From contig JAFEKR010000003.1 of assembly GCA_019022495.1 (NCBI GenBank), positions 930,001 through 994,000 of the forward strand: a stretch of DNA of 64,000 nt, in the 5' to 3' direction. Positions 1-12,463 of the stretch are shown here, piece after piece. Source of the stretch: Epichloe hybrida. Taxonomy: Eukaryota; Ascomycota; Sordariomycetes; Hypocreales; Clavicipitaceae. The position numbers were made by a program, and so were the translations under genes. Within the stretch, counting starts at the first letter, position 1, and each line of letters opens with the position of its first letter. Below the pieces are notes generated by a model. That model was given only the letters and a program-made list of their open reading frames with translations. It was not told the origin of the DNA and made no database searches.

Positions 1-1700
1 ACATCCATAGGGTTGATATTAGGGTCAAAATCGATAATTTTGTCAAAATCGAGGTCCGAAGTCGAAATCTGATTTCCTAGTTGAGTTATAGGCTGCGCCT
101 ATATAGGATCCGCTAGAATTAAGCCTTTAGGGAGTTCTTTAGGGCCTGTAAGTGGTTTTTCTTAACCTATAGGGATACCTATGTTATCTATAGGGTAATC
201 CTTTAAACCTTAATCTAAATGTTATTAATCTAAATCATTTTCCCCCTCTAAAGGGTTATCCCCTATAGAAATCCTAGGTAAGCCTTTAGAAACAAGGCCT
301 ATAAGTTCTATAATCTTAATAAAGCTAGTCTTTATAACTAGCCTTTTAGAGGGGATGTACACTAGGTAGGTGTTAGAACCTAGTGTAGCTAAAAGTCTTC
401 CAGGGATAGTCCTAGCTACTAACTTCTAGGCTTTAGGTCGTTTTTCTAAGGGGATTAGAACCTCACAATGAGATCCTATAGCTCTAATACTACTAATATC
501 AGTTATATAAGGCTGATTTAGCTCCCTAGATAACAGTTATTCAGGGCTTTCATCCTTAGTGGTATTAGCAGTTATATTAACAAGGTTAACAACTACAGGT
601 AATACAAAACACTATAAAAATAACGGTAATTTTGCCTACTAGATAGTAGCCCTTAATCGATCTAGAATAGTACGAATTGAACGTTCTGCTAATCCATTTT
701 GCTCATAGATATAGGGACTAGAAGTCGTAAATTTGATCCCTTTAGAATTCAACTAAGCTTAACAACTAGAATCGATTTCCTGGCCCCTATTAAAGTGAAG
801 GTGCCTAGGATATTGACCTAGTTAATTTTTAAGCCCTCTGAAGAAGCCTTTAATAGCCTTATAAACAGTTAGGCCTTCCTTATTAGGTAATAAGATAACC
901 CACTTATATCTAGTCTTTTGATCAACTAAAAATAAGCAAATTAACTGTTTATTATACGGCGTAGGACTGATTTTTACCGTATCCCCCTCTATTTGATCTA
1001 GAGCTCTAGGGGGGTTAGGGATAGCTAACTTCCTAGGTCTTCTAACTGCCTTGGATTGATCACAAGTAATACATCTAAAATCCTTATCCTTAATTTTAGA
1101 AAAATCAGGAATTCCTTTAGTTATAAGGCTAGTTTTCTTTAGCAAAGGAAGACCTAGGTGCCCTAATCGTACATGCCATAGGCTAGCTAGTTCTAATAAC
1201 CGTTGATATTAAAGATCCTTAGGGTCTGAATTAGGATCTAGACTAGGGCTCTCTTCACTAGTCCCCTGCTAGGCCCCTTGAGAACCACAGGCCTCTTAGA
1301 GAGGTATTAGGGACCCTTTTCCTTCACTAGGGCCCTCTAACACCCCTAAATCTATTTCCTTAGATTTATAAGGGACCCAACCTAGGGCTATAGGCGAAGA
1401 AGAAAGGACTAATTCCCCTAAATCATCCCGTACAATTTCTTTAATATCATCATTATTTTCATTGATTTCGTCTAAATCAGAAGCCTAATCCGGCTTTTTA
1501 GAGGGAATTTGAACCTCTATAGGGTAGCTAATCAGATAGCTATAACCCTTAAAAGCGGCGTAGGTAAAAGGTTAGATATAATACGAATTATTACAGGGCC
1601 CTTTAGATAACTTAGGCGTAGATTGGTTTTTAACGTGGAAGAAAAAACCATGTTTTTCTATATCTAAGTTGTAATAAGAGACCTATCTTTAAGATAAAGT
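1..1700 (-). pseudogene. copia E0 pol: integrase region, 3' end beyond window
   Basis: Integrase inserts the element's cDNA into the host genome. After one frameshift near position 1700 relative to gag, a second frame continues to the left edge. It holds an acidic linker, a gag-pre-integrase-like segment (LGHLGLPLLKKTSL near 1150), then CITCDQSKA, the Cys pair of the HHCC zinc site, in a 107-codon open stretch (1145-822) that continues as a core fold (LICLFLVDQKTRYKWVILL). Further on, EQNGLAERSIRTI near 700-670 contains the expected catalytic Glu. Several Gln and Trp codons are stops. The frame then enters a linker towards reverse transcriptase, which lies outside the window. Confidence 0.8.
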
Positions 1701-3252
1701 AGGTTTTTTATAAGGCAACCACTAGATATATAGTGCGTAAGTCTACTAACTATATTAACATTAAGCTAAGGAAAATATAGCGCATCTTTAAGCACTAAGG
1801 TCCTATATTTAGCTGGATTTTTCTAATATAGGACCTCAAAAACAGCACTGCCGTGACCCTTAGCGTAAATAGGGCCACCACTAGTTATGATAGGGTTAGA
1901 TTCCCCCTTTTTATAGGGGGTATAATCCCTAAAGACCTCCCTAGAATTAACTATATATACAGTCAAACTTGTATTATATAATAGGGCCTTTTTCATGTCT
2001 TTGCTGTAATAATTAAAACCATTTAAGGTTTTAATTTCTTGATTTTCATCATCCAATTCACTAGAGCTAGAATCAGAGCTACTATCACTAGAGCTCTTAT
2101 AACTAGTCTTATGAAGGCTAGGCTTCTTGTACGGTTTAAGAGCACCGTTAGAAAGGTTGTAATTTCCTAGCATAAAAGATCCCTCTCTAGAGGTCTCTTT
2201 ATTATCCTTTTTATCTGATTTTTGACCTTTTTGCTTCTTCTTCTTCTTCTTCTTATTAGAAGAAAAATTAGAATTAGAAGAGCCCTTATTTTCTTCAGAG
2301 CCTCCTTTCTTCTTCTAATCCTTAGGGGCCTTTTCTTTTTCTTTGGCACCCTTTTTAAGGTTTTTAGCCCTATAATTCAGGGCTTTGGATACTATAGATG
2401 ACTTATCCCTTTGTTCTGCTAGAAGGTCTGCCATCAAGAATTAAAGATTTAGGGCATCTAGGGGAGCCCCTATAGCCCTATTCATACGTATGCTAAATCG
2501 TTGCCTCTTAGCCCACTGAGGGAAGGTTAATTTTAGGGATTGAAGATATTGATTAACCTAATCTATTGGAGCAATCAGGACCCCTAAAATCGATAATCTA
2601 GCTAGTAGATTATTAAAGACTATATTAAAGGACTCTAGAGTCCCCTTAAACTCTTAAAAATTCAGGTTATGAAATTCTGAATATAGGGACCCCCTCTGGA
2701 TTTCAACGCTATGTGAATATTGCCTTACAAGTAAATTATAGGCTTCTTTAGGTGATTTTTGCCAAGTTATAGCGGCTTAGGGTCCTTCCGTACAACTCTC
2801 CCTTAATAACATAAGGATAATAGCTTAATCCAGATCCCCTAGCGCCCTAGAACTCTCCGGATTATCTAGAAAATTAGGCATGCCTAAAGCTCTAAATTAG
2901 ATAGTTAGGGCTTGTTTCCATTATTCGAAATTTTCGGCTCCTTTAAGCCTAGCAGTCTCTGGAAAACTATAAACCCTTTTATTAAATTCCTTAATAATTG
3001 AATTATTAAAGGTTGCTTATACAGAGCTAGATTCAGCTTAATTTTCTTGAACAGGCTGCTAATCTTGCTGCTAACTAGCGGGCTTATCAGATTCCACACC
3101 CTCCATACGACTATTTACAGTTATAGATAAGCTTTCTAGCTTCTCTAATAACTAGTCTATAGTTGCTTGTTGCTTAATAGCCTGCTCTTTTAGCTAGTTA
3201 TTTAGAACCTCTTACGCACTAGGGTTAGGGATTATAGGTCCCTTTCCCTTTC
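1700..3252 (-). pseudogene. copia E0 gag and degenerate protease
   Basis: Gag forms the particle that packages element RNA; the protease cleaves the polyprotein. One frame runs from about 3252 to about 1700. A coiled-coil-like stretch (QLLEKLESLSITVNSR) precedes a possible start Met at 3106-3104. A capsid-like domain follows with EFNKRVYSFPETARLKGAENFE, then FNIVFNNLLARLSILGVL. A Lys-rich tail (a run of seven Lys near 2240) leads to the best-preserved part, 2173-1823, with a Ser/Asp-rich stretch and a protease-like segment, VYIVNSREVFRDY, where the catalytic Asp of the usual D-S-G reads Asn. About a dozen in-frame TAA/TAG codons interrupt the frame, mostly where Gln or Trp is expected. No zinc knuckle was recognised. 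Confidence 0.8.
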
Positions 3253-3268
3253 CTTTAGTATCTATTTT

Positions 3269-3503
3269 CCTTTTTATAGAAGGGAAAAGCTTCTATCTCG
3301 CAGGTCCTTCCTTTTTTATAGAAGGGAAGTCTTCTATATTTGAAATTTATTCCTTTTTATAGAAGGGAAAAAGCTTCTATCTCGCGGATCCTTCCTTTTT
3401 TATAGAAGGGAAGTCTTCTATAGCCATAATTAATTCCTTTTTATAGAAGGGAAAAGCTTCTTTCTCGCAGGTCCTTCCTTTTTTATAGAAGGGAAGTCTT
3501 CTG
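3269..3503. repeat. 83-84 bp tandem repeat, three copies, in the E0 leader
   Basis: Units start at about 3269, 3352 and 3436. Each unit contains two related blocks around TTTTTATAGAAGGGAA and TTTTTTATAGAAGGGAAG, and CTTCC/GGAAG pairs allow short hairpins. The array lies upstream of gag in E0. One unit differs in length by a base, so a coding frame is not kept through the array, although single units read as EDFPSIKKEGPAR-like peptides in the gag frame. Confidence 0.85.
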
Positions 3504-3619
3504 TAATCATACACAAAGTGACCTAAAAGGAATCTATAGTAATAGAGCTAGGCTTATAACCTATTGAAATGTAAGGAGCTAGTTGCCAGCTAGCAACAGC
3601 TATACAGGTGTAAGCTCTA

Positions 3620-3874
3620 CGGTCAGGGACCAATAGGGCTACAACGTTAAATCAATTAACGTAACGTAACGGAAGGTTATGGCAGTTATTAACTAATAGA
3701 ATTTAATTTAGATTACTTTTATAATATCTTATAGAGTAATAGAATTGATTTTAAATACGTTATATAGGTAATGCGGCTGTTATTAGTTAAGAGGACTAGC
3801 TATCTAGCTAGTTAAAAAGATCTTCTTTCTCTCATAGACCTACTGACTATATCGGTGGATCCGGGCCGCTAACA
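3620..3874 (-). repeat. putative 5' LTR of E0
   Basis: On the minus strand a sequence starting TGTTAGCGGCCCGG at 3874 lies about 0.4 kb upstream of gag, where a 5' LTR is expected, and starts with the TG typical of LTRs. The inner boundary was not found and the partner LTR is outside the window, so the span is approximate. A target duplication would involve GGGTG at 3875-3879. Confidence 0.4.
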
Positions 3875-4345
3875 GGGTGTTACGGGCCACTTTTGATTTT
3901 CCGTAAAATTCATTTGTATACAAAAAACAAAAAATCAACTTACCACCATACTAGCTAGCAACCTATATGCACTAACTTTTAGTCCAAAAAATAACCTTGC
4001 ATAAAGAGAAAGCCCTATCTTTAAGCTTTAATTTGCTATATATAAAACTTTTATACAACCTCTAGATAAAGAGAAAATCGTTGTCAAAGATAGCTATAGG
4101 GTAAGTTATATATAGGGTAACCTGCTTACGTTACCCTAGCTTACGTTACCCTAGCTTACCTAATTACTAGTAGCGTAGTTGTGGCCACACTTGCAGCCAC
4201 AACGCAATTGACTAATTAGTTATCCACACGGTCGGTCGCAGCTGTTAACAGCTGCGACGCAGCCATTGACAGCTGCCCTCGTGACTGTTGACAGCTGCAG
4301 TGCAGCTGTTAGACTTGCAAAGCAAGCTAGTAATAAGAAGGTTCT
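3875..4345. other. GC-richer intergenic patch with palindromes
   Basis: No gene seen. 3875-4120 is plain AT-rich sequence. 4125-4159 holds a 15-bp tandem unit (CTTACGTTACCCTAG, two full copies and a partial). 4178-4203 is a hairpin with a perfect 8-bp stem (GTTGTGGC / GCCACAAC). 4235-4258 is a perfect 24-bp palindrome built on CAGCTG, and CAGCTG recurs five more times to about 4310. Many CpA and CpG dinucleotides survive, so the patch escaped the mutation seen around it. It may be the 5' flank of hAT1 or the remains of another repeat. Confidence 0.6.
4235..4258. repeat. perfect 24-bp palindrome
   Basis: Two exactly complementary 12-bp arms (GTCGCAGCTGTT and its reverse complement) with no spacer, centred on TT/AA at 4246/4247. 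No function is assigned. Confidence 0.9.
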
Positions 4346-4559
4346 TTAACTAGAAAAGGGCTAAAAATAGGTCTTATTTTTAACAATAACAAGTGCAAAA
4401 GATATTAAAAAATATAAGAACAGTGAAATTTAATTTTATTTAACAGAATAATTTTCACATTTAATAAAAAGCTAAAGAGATTAATTTATAGGCCTTATCT
4501 AAGGTAAGTTATTTTATTTTATTTTAAGTCTATTACTAATAGATTATTACTAATTTAAA

Positions 4560-5954
4560 CTATAGGTATTATAGGAAAAGTTAAAAAGCTAGCTATCTTA
4601 ATTAAGAATAACGTAAATCTATATAAAGATTAGCTTATTACTTTAAAAGAGGCTAAGTATAAAGGAAAACTAGTAATAAATTGTAATATAACAAAAATAC
4701 CACTAGGTAAGTTACAAATAACTATATACTATTAGGTATACTATATTATTAATTAAGTATTAACTAATTATTATCTATAGCTAATAATACTAGATGAAAT
4801 TTAACCTATTTAATGATTAATACTACGCTTTTATTAAAAGAAGCTATATTAATTTTTAATAAAAAAAATATATTTGCTTTTAAAGATGCTTACCTAACAA
4901 ATTAAGAACAGGTAGATTTAGGCACTTTAAGTGAGATTTTAGAGGTTTTCTATTATCTAACTAGAGTATTACAAGGTTAAAACTATAATATATTAAGCCT
5001 TATGCCTTTATTTATAGTTAAGATATATATATACCTTACTACTTTCTTAAAGGATTAAAAAGCTTATTTAAAAGTAAGTTATTAACTTAATCTTACTATA
5101 TTTAATGCTAATTATTATAGGATCAATTAAGTTATCATCCACTTATAAATATATTTATTGTTATAATAAATATAGGCTTAAAAAAGCCAAATAATTATTT
5201 CCCTTGAGATATAAATGAAAGCTTTAACTTTTATAAGCCTTATTTATTAGCCTTTTTACTAGATCCTTAATTAAATCTATTAGCATTATAAAATCAGTTA
5301 AATTTAACTAAAGCTATAATTAAAAAGCTTTTAAATATATTAAAAGCTAAATATAAGGAGTATGTATAACCCTAATCCCTAACCCTTAATATTAAAGTAA
5401 TCCTTCTATTACTTATAACTTATACTTATATTAAAAACTAGATATAAAATCTTATATAAGGCTTAAAATGAATTTTATAATAATTCTAGCTCTGATAATG
5501 AAAATAATGAAGCTTTTACTTTAGTTATTGATTTATCTAGAGTTAAAAGATATCCTAGCCTATTTAGTAATCCTAGGCCTAAGAAACTTACTTTAGCCCT
5601 TTACTAAGGTTTATTTCTAAAGGAAAGAAATAAATCTATTAAAAAGGCTAGAAAAAATCAAATTTCTAGTTATATTAAGCTAGAATAATTACATAATAAG
5701 GTATACTATTATATACTAATATTTACTTACTTTATATATACTAATTACTATTTAGGATAATGTATTTAATTAGTAGGCTAAAAACTAACAAGCCTTTCTA
5801 ATTTTATTTATTTTAGCTTGAAAATACCTTGCAATTCTAGCTACATCTGCTGCTATTAAAGGATAATTTAATTAAGGTCGAAATATTCTTATAAAAAGAA
5901 GAATATTACTAACATATTTAACCTTTAAGGAATTAATATTATTAAAGAGTTAGG
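4560..5954 (+). pseudogene. hAT1 transposase, main part
   Basis: A hAT transposase would cut and paste the element. The readable part, with stops read as Gln/Trp, runs from about 4770. It includes RxNLTYLMINTTLLLKEAI, then FLLDPQLNLLAL near 5250, the LDPR-like motif of hAT proteins, and at the C terminus KYLAILATSAA followed by GRNILIKRRxLLTxLTF (about 5827-5940). That last block is the hATC dimerisation domain (family pattern YLxIPATSxxxEr.Fs.GrniltkRR). Probable degenerate introns start GTAAGT or GTATAC and end TAG, for example 5079-5125 and 5700-5758. The frame is cut by E1 at 5955 and resumes at 12721. No full N-terminal zinc finger was recognised. Confidence 0.8.
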
Positions 5955-6211
5955 TGTTGATTCCTTCGGATCTTCATTGGTTCAATCGTGGCCAAAGACC
6001 GGACCAATTATGGGTCCGGCGCGATGCACGCGATATGATTGGCTACATCAATTCGCCACCCCCTTTTATGCCCCACATACGGATTTCGCTTACTTTCCTA
6101 GCATCTAGACTTTCCCTCTCTTCTCCCTCTTTCCTAGCTAGCTAACTAACTATTATTAACTTTAATTTATATAGGATTTATTACCTGCGTAGGACCTTAG
6201 TGTAACTAACA
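5955..6211 (+). repeat. E1 5' LTR
   Basis: 257 bp, TGTTGATTCC to GTAACTAACA. The outer (left) half keeps CpG and CpA sites such as TTCGGATC and CCGGACC; the inner (right) end is mutated (CCTTAGTGTAAC against CCTTGGTGCAAC in the 3' LTR). Confidence 0.95.
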
Positions 6212-6955
6212 CTAATTAGTGGTTAACTTTATAACTATAGATAAGCTAGGTATTATAAGAAAAGACATTTCTACAGATGCTACTACTACTACCCCTTATT
6301 ATGCCATAACGGTTATTACGGTAGAGAGGCATAACTATATAAGTATGCTAAAGGAAGAGACTAGAATCCTAGTTACGGGCTTATTAGGCTTCTAAGGAAT
6401 CGATCTATTAACCCTTAGGCTTAGGGATATAACTTTGTTATATCTATCTAGGATATTATTATCAATTATTAATTTTATCGTCCATCACAAGAAAACTAAC
6501 TAACTAACCAAATCTATTGCCGCAAGGCATTTATTTCAAACCTAACATTAAATAACCTTAGCTAAGCTAGCTAACACATCTATAACTTCTCTATAAATAT
6601 TCCCTTTATCTAATAGACCTTCAATCTCTCCCTATAAGTATCTACTACTTGTTTTTTGCCCCCTTTATTATTAGTGCTATTCGCCCTATACCTGTTAGCA
6701 AGAAAAAGAGTGATTACCTCCTTCCCTCCTTTTCACGAAAAACAGGAAGTAGTAATTCCTATTATTCCCTTATTACTTTTCCTATTATTTTCTAGTTACT
6801 TTTAGAACTTATGTTACTTTCTTTATATTTATTGATTTGTTCTTGTCGCTGCTTTTATTACTTCTACTGTTTTTTTTTTCTTCTGTTTTTCCTATTTTCG
6901 CGATTTTCTAATTTCATTAGAGCAATAACGCTCCTGAAATACAAAAGAAGAACCT
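6212..6955 (+). other. E1 untranslated leader
   Basis: Sequence between the 5' LTR and the first readable gag codons. The primer-binding site should lie just after 6211 (sequence ACTAATTAGTGG around the junction) but I could not match it to a tRNA. A T-rich tract occurs at 6780-6900. The equivalent leader of E3 contains an open frame at 24938-25246, which is not convincing as a gene because it is not kept open in E1 or E2. Confidence 0.6.
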
Positions 6956-9900
6956 CGTAACAGCGACGGGCAAACACAGGAGCTTAATTAGTAGCAAAAA
7001 TAACAAATTAGTAACATTCCTTTTATAGTATAGTTAAAGATAGCAGAGGAATCTAGACCTTTCACAAGAGCAAAGGCTACTAGTAACAGCAAGGCTCTAA
7101 CTATTACCCCTAAAAGACCCTAAAAGCATAAGTTACCCTCACGCCTTTAATAGCTTACTCACGACTTCTCTAGTAATTAGAAAGAATCCGTTAAGCTAGA
7201 TCCAGAGACTACTACATAGCTTAAGCTTAATAACTAGATCACAAGATTCATTAACCTTAGTAAGTATTAAGGTTAGAGAGATAATAACCTATAGGAATCA
7301 TTCTAAGAAGACTTTAAAGGCTAGTCTAAAGACACCTTCAAAAGGGCATCTAAGGATATTATTAGAGAATTACATAATTCTCTACAAGATTATAGTGTTC
7401 TTGTTAGGCAAGGCCTAGGATATTTAATCCTAGTATTGCTTAAGGAAGTGCTTTATTAAACCTTAATGCCCCTTTAGCCACAGGAAAGATCATAAGAAAG
7501 ACTATAATCTTCTAAACCCCTAGAACCTTAACATCAACAGCCCTAATAACCTACCCCAGAAATTAACCTTCCCTAACCCTAGAGATTACTTAAACCCTTA
7601 CAAGAACCCCCGCAACAATCCCTATTATATTAACAGCTCCATCCGGATAATTATTATTAAGAATAACTAGTAGACTATTATTTATAACAAATTATGCCTT
7701 TATAGTAATTCCCCTCTAAAGATTAGATTATAAAGAAGATCTTAGAGCTTATAAAGATATATAAGGATAGTGACCGCTATAGTGGAAAGCTATATAACTT
7801 CTTAACACTAAAGATCACGCTCTTTAAAATCAAGTGTAATAGAATTAACCTTCCTTAAACGCATTATTAGAAGGCTTTCCCTATTATATTAATAAGTAAT
7901 ACTAAGCAATACTACCTTAATTACCTCTTTAGGAATAACTATTCCTATAAAGAGATAATTACTTATATCTATTAGCGCTTTAAGACAGAAAGTAACTAGT
8001 AATTCTATTACTATAAATAGAGTAGCATAATACTAAAGAGCATAATTAAGAAGAACCCTAATAAAAGCAAGCTTAATTACCTTAAGATTATATTATTAAC
8101 CCTTAAGAAGATCCACAGAGGCCTATACCCTACTAAAATAGTAGATACTAAACTCTATAAGCAGGCCTTAAACACTATAGCTAGTGTGCCTAAATATCAG
8201 ATAGTGAAATATATACACTCCATAGGCTTTGAAAGTCTTACTAGAGACCTCCGCAAGGTAATTACTATTGCGGAATTAAATAAGAAGTTCTCCTAATACC
8301 TTTAGTACTAACAAGGAGACTCTCTAAAGGCTATATTTACTAATTATTAGTACGGACAATAATCCTATGGTAAAGGAAGCTATCATAGATAAAGCCCTAG
8401 GCCAAGCACTAAACACTACTTTGTATACAGCAAGAGCAGCTGCTAGTTCTCTAATCACTCCGCTAAAGAACACTAAAAGGAAAAGGACTACTAGTAGGCT
8501 AGCAAAACATATTATACACCCCCTTTAGAGAAGAGATTCTAGGTATTCCTTACTTTCTATAAAGGGCAGAATAATAATAAGCCTAATAAAGGCTTAGGTA
8601 AGAATAAGGAAGCATATCTTATAGCTTATACGGAAGCTAAAGATAATAATAATAATATAGAGGAGCTACTATTAATAGCACACCTAAGTATCACATAATT
8701 CTTCTGCTCCGGATTATAGACTAACTATAACGCTGCTAACGTTAATATCCTTGTGACCCTAAATAATCAAGCCTTCTAACACGTATTCCTTAGGTAAGAG
8801 CTCTATAAGCCATAAGAGTGTAATAAAGGCTTAATTTACTATATCTTTAAAGAACGCTATTCTAAAGAGGTCTTTAGAGGGATTATACCTAACACTAGCG
8901 CTATAGGAAAGTTAACTATAGGAGAGGTATAAGTAAAGGCTTTGCTAAGATTAATACCTTTATTAAAGGTAACCCCTTATAAACCCTAAATTATCATATT
9001 TAGCGCTAGATTAGTAGTTATAAGAGAAATCCTCTATATACCTATAGAACTTAGAGAGCTTGAATTCTATATCCTTAATATAGCTACCCCCTTCCTCTTC
9101 TTAATTAATAATATAGATAAAATATAAGTTAAGATTAATAACCTTACTAATGTACTTATCTAAGGTAATAAGACTATACCTATTATGTAATAATAGGGCT
9201 ATCCTTAGTGGTTACTAGAAGCAAGAGAAATAGTTACCTTCTACCTTTTAGAAGGAGATATCTATTAATTACATTATTAACTTAGTTACCCTTCTATATA
9301 ATAACTTATAAAGATCCTTTACTAAGCTAGCTATAAAGTTAAACGCTAGGTAATTAAGGAATTAACTAAAGTCTACTACTATTGCTAGATGCATAGAAAG
9401 GCCCCTAGCTAATTTAAATTCATAATTAAGGACAATCACAAGTTTAACTATAAAATCATTATTAATATCGTGCAAATCGATAGCTAACTAGTGCTTCACA
9501 TTATTAATTTAGTAACCTTGTTCTAAGTAGCCTAATTTCTTAATCTAAAGAAGTAGAAGGCTTAAGATATCTGGGATGCAATTCGCGAATATTAGATTAA
9601 TACTTATCTCAGACCTCTAGATTAGATTATCTATAATACTAGTAATAACTTCGCTTCCGCTAAATTCAGGTATTATGCTTAATTAATATTAATTAAAACA
9701 GGTAAGATGCTAATTAAAGCCTATAATAGCATTAGAAAGGTTAAGAGATACCACAGACCTTTACACTAAGCCTATAATATTATCACAGACTTAATTAGAA
9801 CGGAGCTTACGCTAGAGTAACATCTCTAAATAGCTATTAAGGTAATTAATAACTCTACAGGCCTAAATAGTATTATCCTAACTATACTAGTCTTTAGAGG

Positions 9901-12330
9901 CTACCTATAAATAATAGACAAGTTACTACTAAGTATCTTTATTATTTAATATGCTAAAGTAATTTATAAAGCTACTAATAAAGTCCACTACTATCTAGCT
10001 TTATAGCAGGTTTGCAATGCCCTTAGAGCCTAGAATAGTCCTAATATAGTGCTTATATATTAGTTACCTCTGTAGGCTAATATACGTGTATAAAGAGAGA
10101 AAGGTAGCTAGCATAGCTTGTATAAGCTACTTACTACTAATAAAGAGACCTATACTATTAATATACCCTATAGCCTAGTAAAGTTCCGCTCTATAGTAGT
10201 AAAGCCTTATTATAAAGACTTATATACTATAAAGGGGCTAGAGTAGTAAGAGATAAAGCCCTATAATTTACTAAAGTAATAGCTAAGTAATATAGAGGAA
10301 GAAGGAGCTATATAACTAACTACTACTAATAAAAGAGATTCTCTAATAGAAGATAGTAAAGAGCTATAGATACTAGCTAAGAGAAAGTAAGGGAGACTAA
10401 GAAAGGCCCTTATAGTGTTATTTATAAGTGTAGGAGAGTCTAATAAAGAGGCTTATAAAGCCTAAAAGGCCTTAAGGGGAAGCTATTAAGTTAAAGACTT
10501 ATTACTATGCCTTAAAGAAATAAAAGTAAGGAAAAGAAAACCTTATAGCCCTAAGAAGGATGTTAGTCTAGTTTAGCTTTATGTACTTATGAATAAAGAC
10601 TAAGAGAAGGCCTTTATTTAAGAGGTTATAACTAGAGGGATGCTAAGTATAGTATTCCTTATAGCAAAGGAAGAGGCTAATTAGAACCTTGCCCTTTAGC
10701 TCCACTAAGAAGGAAGGATTATAACCCTAGGAAAACCCTTTAAGTAGTCTAATTAAGCTAAGATTAATGCTTTGTAAGCTTGTAATATATTTAAATTTGT
10801 TAAGTATAACCTAGCAAAGTATAGAGGTTATAGAATCTTTAATTCTCGTATAGTTAGAGAGATTAAAGGTAAAGGAACGGACTTACTATACAAGAAATCC
10901 TGCCTTATTATATAAGGCTATAATAACAAAGGAAAGGAATTTATCCTAACGCAATCGCTAACAATTTAACAAGCAAGCTAACGACTCATTATAGCTATCG
11001 CTCTATTATTAAGAAAAAGAGGCATTTACCTCTGGATTCGCAATATCACGCAAGCCTACGCTTAATCGCACATAGTGCTAACGAGGCTAATTATCATGAG
11101 ATTACCAAAGCAAATTACATATCTCTTTCTAGAAGAAACTATAATTAAATTAATTAGACCTCTTTATAGGATTACAGAGGCTAGAACCCACTAGTAGGCA
11201 ATATACTTCTGCTACCATAGGGATAACCTTAATATAATAACCTTAACCTACAATCCCTGCTTATTAATCATAGCTCTAAATAATAAGAACCTCTTTAGTA
11301 TCATTAGAATACAAACTAATCATATATTAGGCCTAAGTAATAATAACTTCTTCTAAAAAGAAAAGAAAGAGCTCTAGAAGGCTAATTTTATAGCTAAAGA
11401 AAAGCAATAATTAACCGCCAAGAATCCCCTTATCTTTAACAGCTATATCTTAACCTAGAACACTAATAACTTGCTAATATTAACCTAGAAAGGCTAGAGT
11501 TAGAAGATTAAGGAAGTTAATTCTTAATCCCTAATAGCAAAGCAAGACTACATAGAATAATAAGCCTAAGGAAGCTATATTATAACTATATGCTAACTAG
11601 AAGCTTCCTATAACTTATTAATTACAGCTTAACACTAAGAACCCTCTAGGGAAAATATCGCATGCCTTAATAAACGCCTTAAATAGTAAATTAAGAATTA
11701 ATAACGTAGACTGTAATACATCCCTTTAGTTCTAGAGAAAGCAAAGCTTTTCGTGTTTGTAGATAAATCGCTTACTAATAACAAGGATTTGAGCTTATAA
11801 ATCAGATACGTGATTGTGATTAGTAACAAGATAATACAAGACAACAATACCTTTATTATAAAAGGTAACATTATCACGTACAGCTTAATAAAGAGCAAGA
11901 GAGTCACTCATAGCGCGCTTGCCTCTAAGTTATATAGCATAGTTTAAGGCGCAGATATTACCTACATGATTTCCATAACTTTACATTAGATTATAGATTA
12001 ATTAAAGATACCTTGAATTCCTATGATTCTCTATACTAATTCTTTTTTATTATATAAATATCTTATAAAGCTAGGAACTACGAAGGAGAAAAGACTAATA
12101 ATTAATATCATAGCCTTTTGTTAATTATACGAAAGGCATGAGATCTATGAAGTTAGATGGATTAACGGTAACAATAATCCGGCGAATGTAATAATAAAAG
12201 CATTGCTAAATTTATTACTTTCCTCTTTAATTAATTTAAATGAATTAATGATTTGTGTTAAAGGATAGGTAAAGAGACCTATGATATTAGGAGACAGGAG
12301 CTTAGGTAAGGACTAATAGATTAATTTAAT
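6956..12330 (+). pseudogene. E1 gag-pol polyprotein, stop-riddled
   Basis: Encoded the capsid, integrase, reverse transcriptase and RNase H of the element. A Gln-rich gag (KATSNSKALTITPKRP; QERSQERLQ when stops are read as Gln) is followed by a degenerate zinc knuckle at 8414-8460 (YFVYSKSSCxSSNHSAKE, Cys changed to Tyr). Integrase shows its Cys pair near 9371-9400 and the core IVQIDSQLVLHIINLVTLFQ. Reverse transcriptase has the catalytic segment QTNH at 11312-11323, where family relatives read QTDD. RNase H shows KAFRFVFVDKSLTNNKDL-type text near 11740-11790, then NNxANV near 12175. Four checkpoints (6956, 8414, 9371, 11750) share one phase, so there is no net frameshift; stops, not indels, killed it. 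Confidence 0.85.
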
Positions 12331-12463
12331 TAACTAATGCCGCGATGGCTAATTAGAGCAGCGGATTCCTATTAAGGGATTCACTAGTGTACACTTTCCT
12401 TTAATCTGATTTTTATTGCGTTTTTAAGCTCTTTAGCTACAAAGGAAAAAGAGAGATTACTAG

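Larger units (their letters stand above)
1..3874 (-). mobile_element. Ty1/copia LTR retrotransposon E0, partial
   Basis: A minus-strand copia-type retrotransposon that runs off the left edge. Reading from high to low coordinates it shows a probable 5' LTR, a repeat-bearing leader, gag, a degenerate protease, the gag-pre-integrase zinc region and the integrase core. Reverse transcriptase, RNase H and the 3' LTR would lie beyond position 1. Gag before protease and integrase before reverse transcriptase is the copia order. Stops are mostly TAA/TAG at expected Gln or Trp codons, but the coding text stays more legible than in the other copies, so this element is less mutated. It is not the family of E1-E4: gag and leader are unrelated by eye. 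Confidence 0.85.

Noticed and set aside
2905..3099. 64-codon minus-strand open frame
   Set aside because: Overlaps E0 gag in another frame; the gag frame gives a better, longer protein reading when stops are read as Gln/Trp.
4125..4160. Possible interstitial telomere repeat (TTACCCTA words)
   Set aside because: The unit is a 15-mer, CTTACGTTACCCTAG, repeated only twice; no run of TTAGGG/CCCTAA is present.
5954..6145. 63-codon plus-strand open frame
   Set aside because: Lies in the E1 5' LTR; a mutated LTR does not keep it in other copies.
11698..11907. 69-codon minus-strand open frame, hydrophobic, repeated as a plus-strand frame at 60130-60330
   Set aside because: Both are exactly antisense to the RNase H domain of family-A elements E1 and E4. 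Similarity between them reflects the shared repeat, not a conserved gene.
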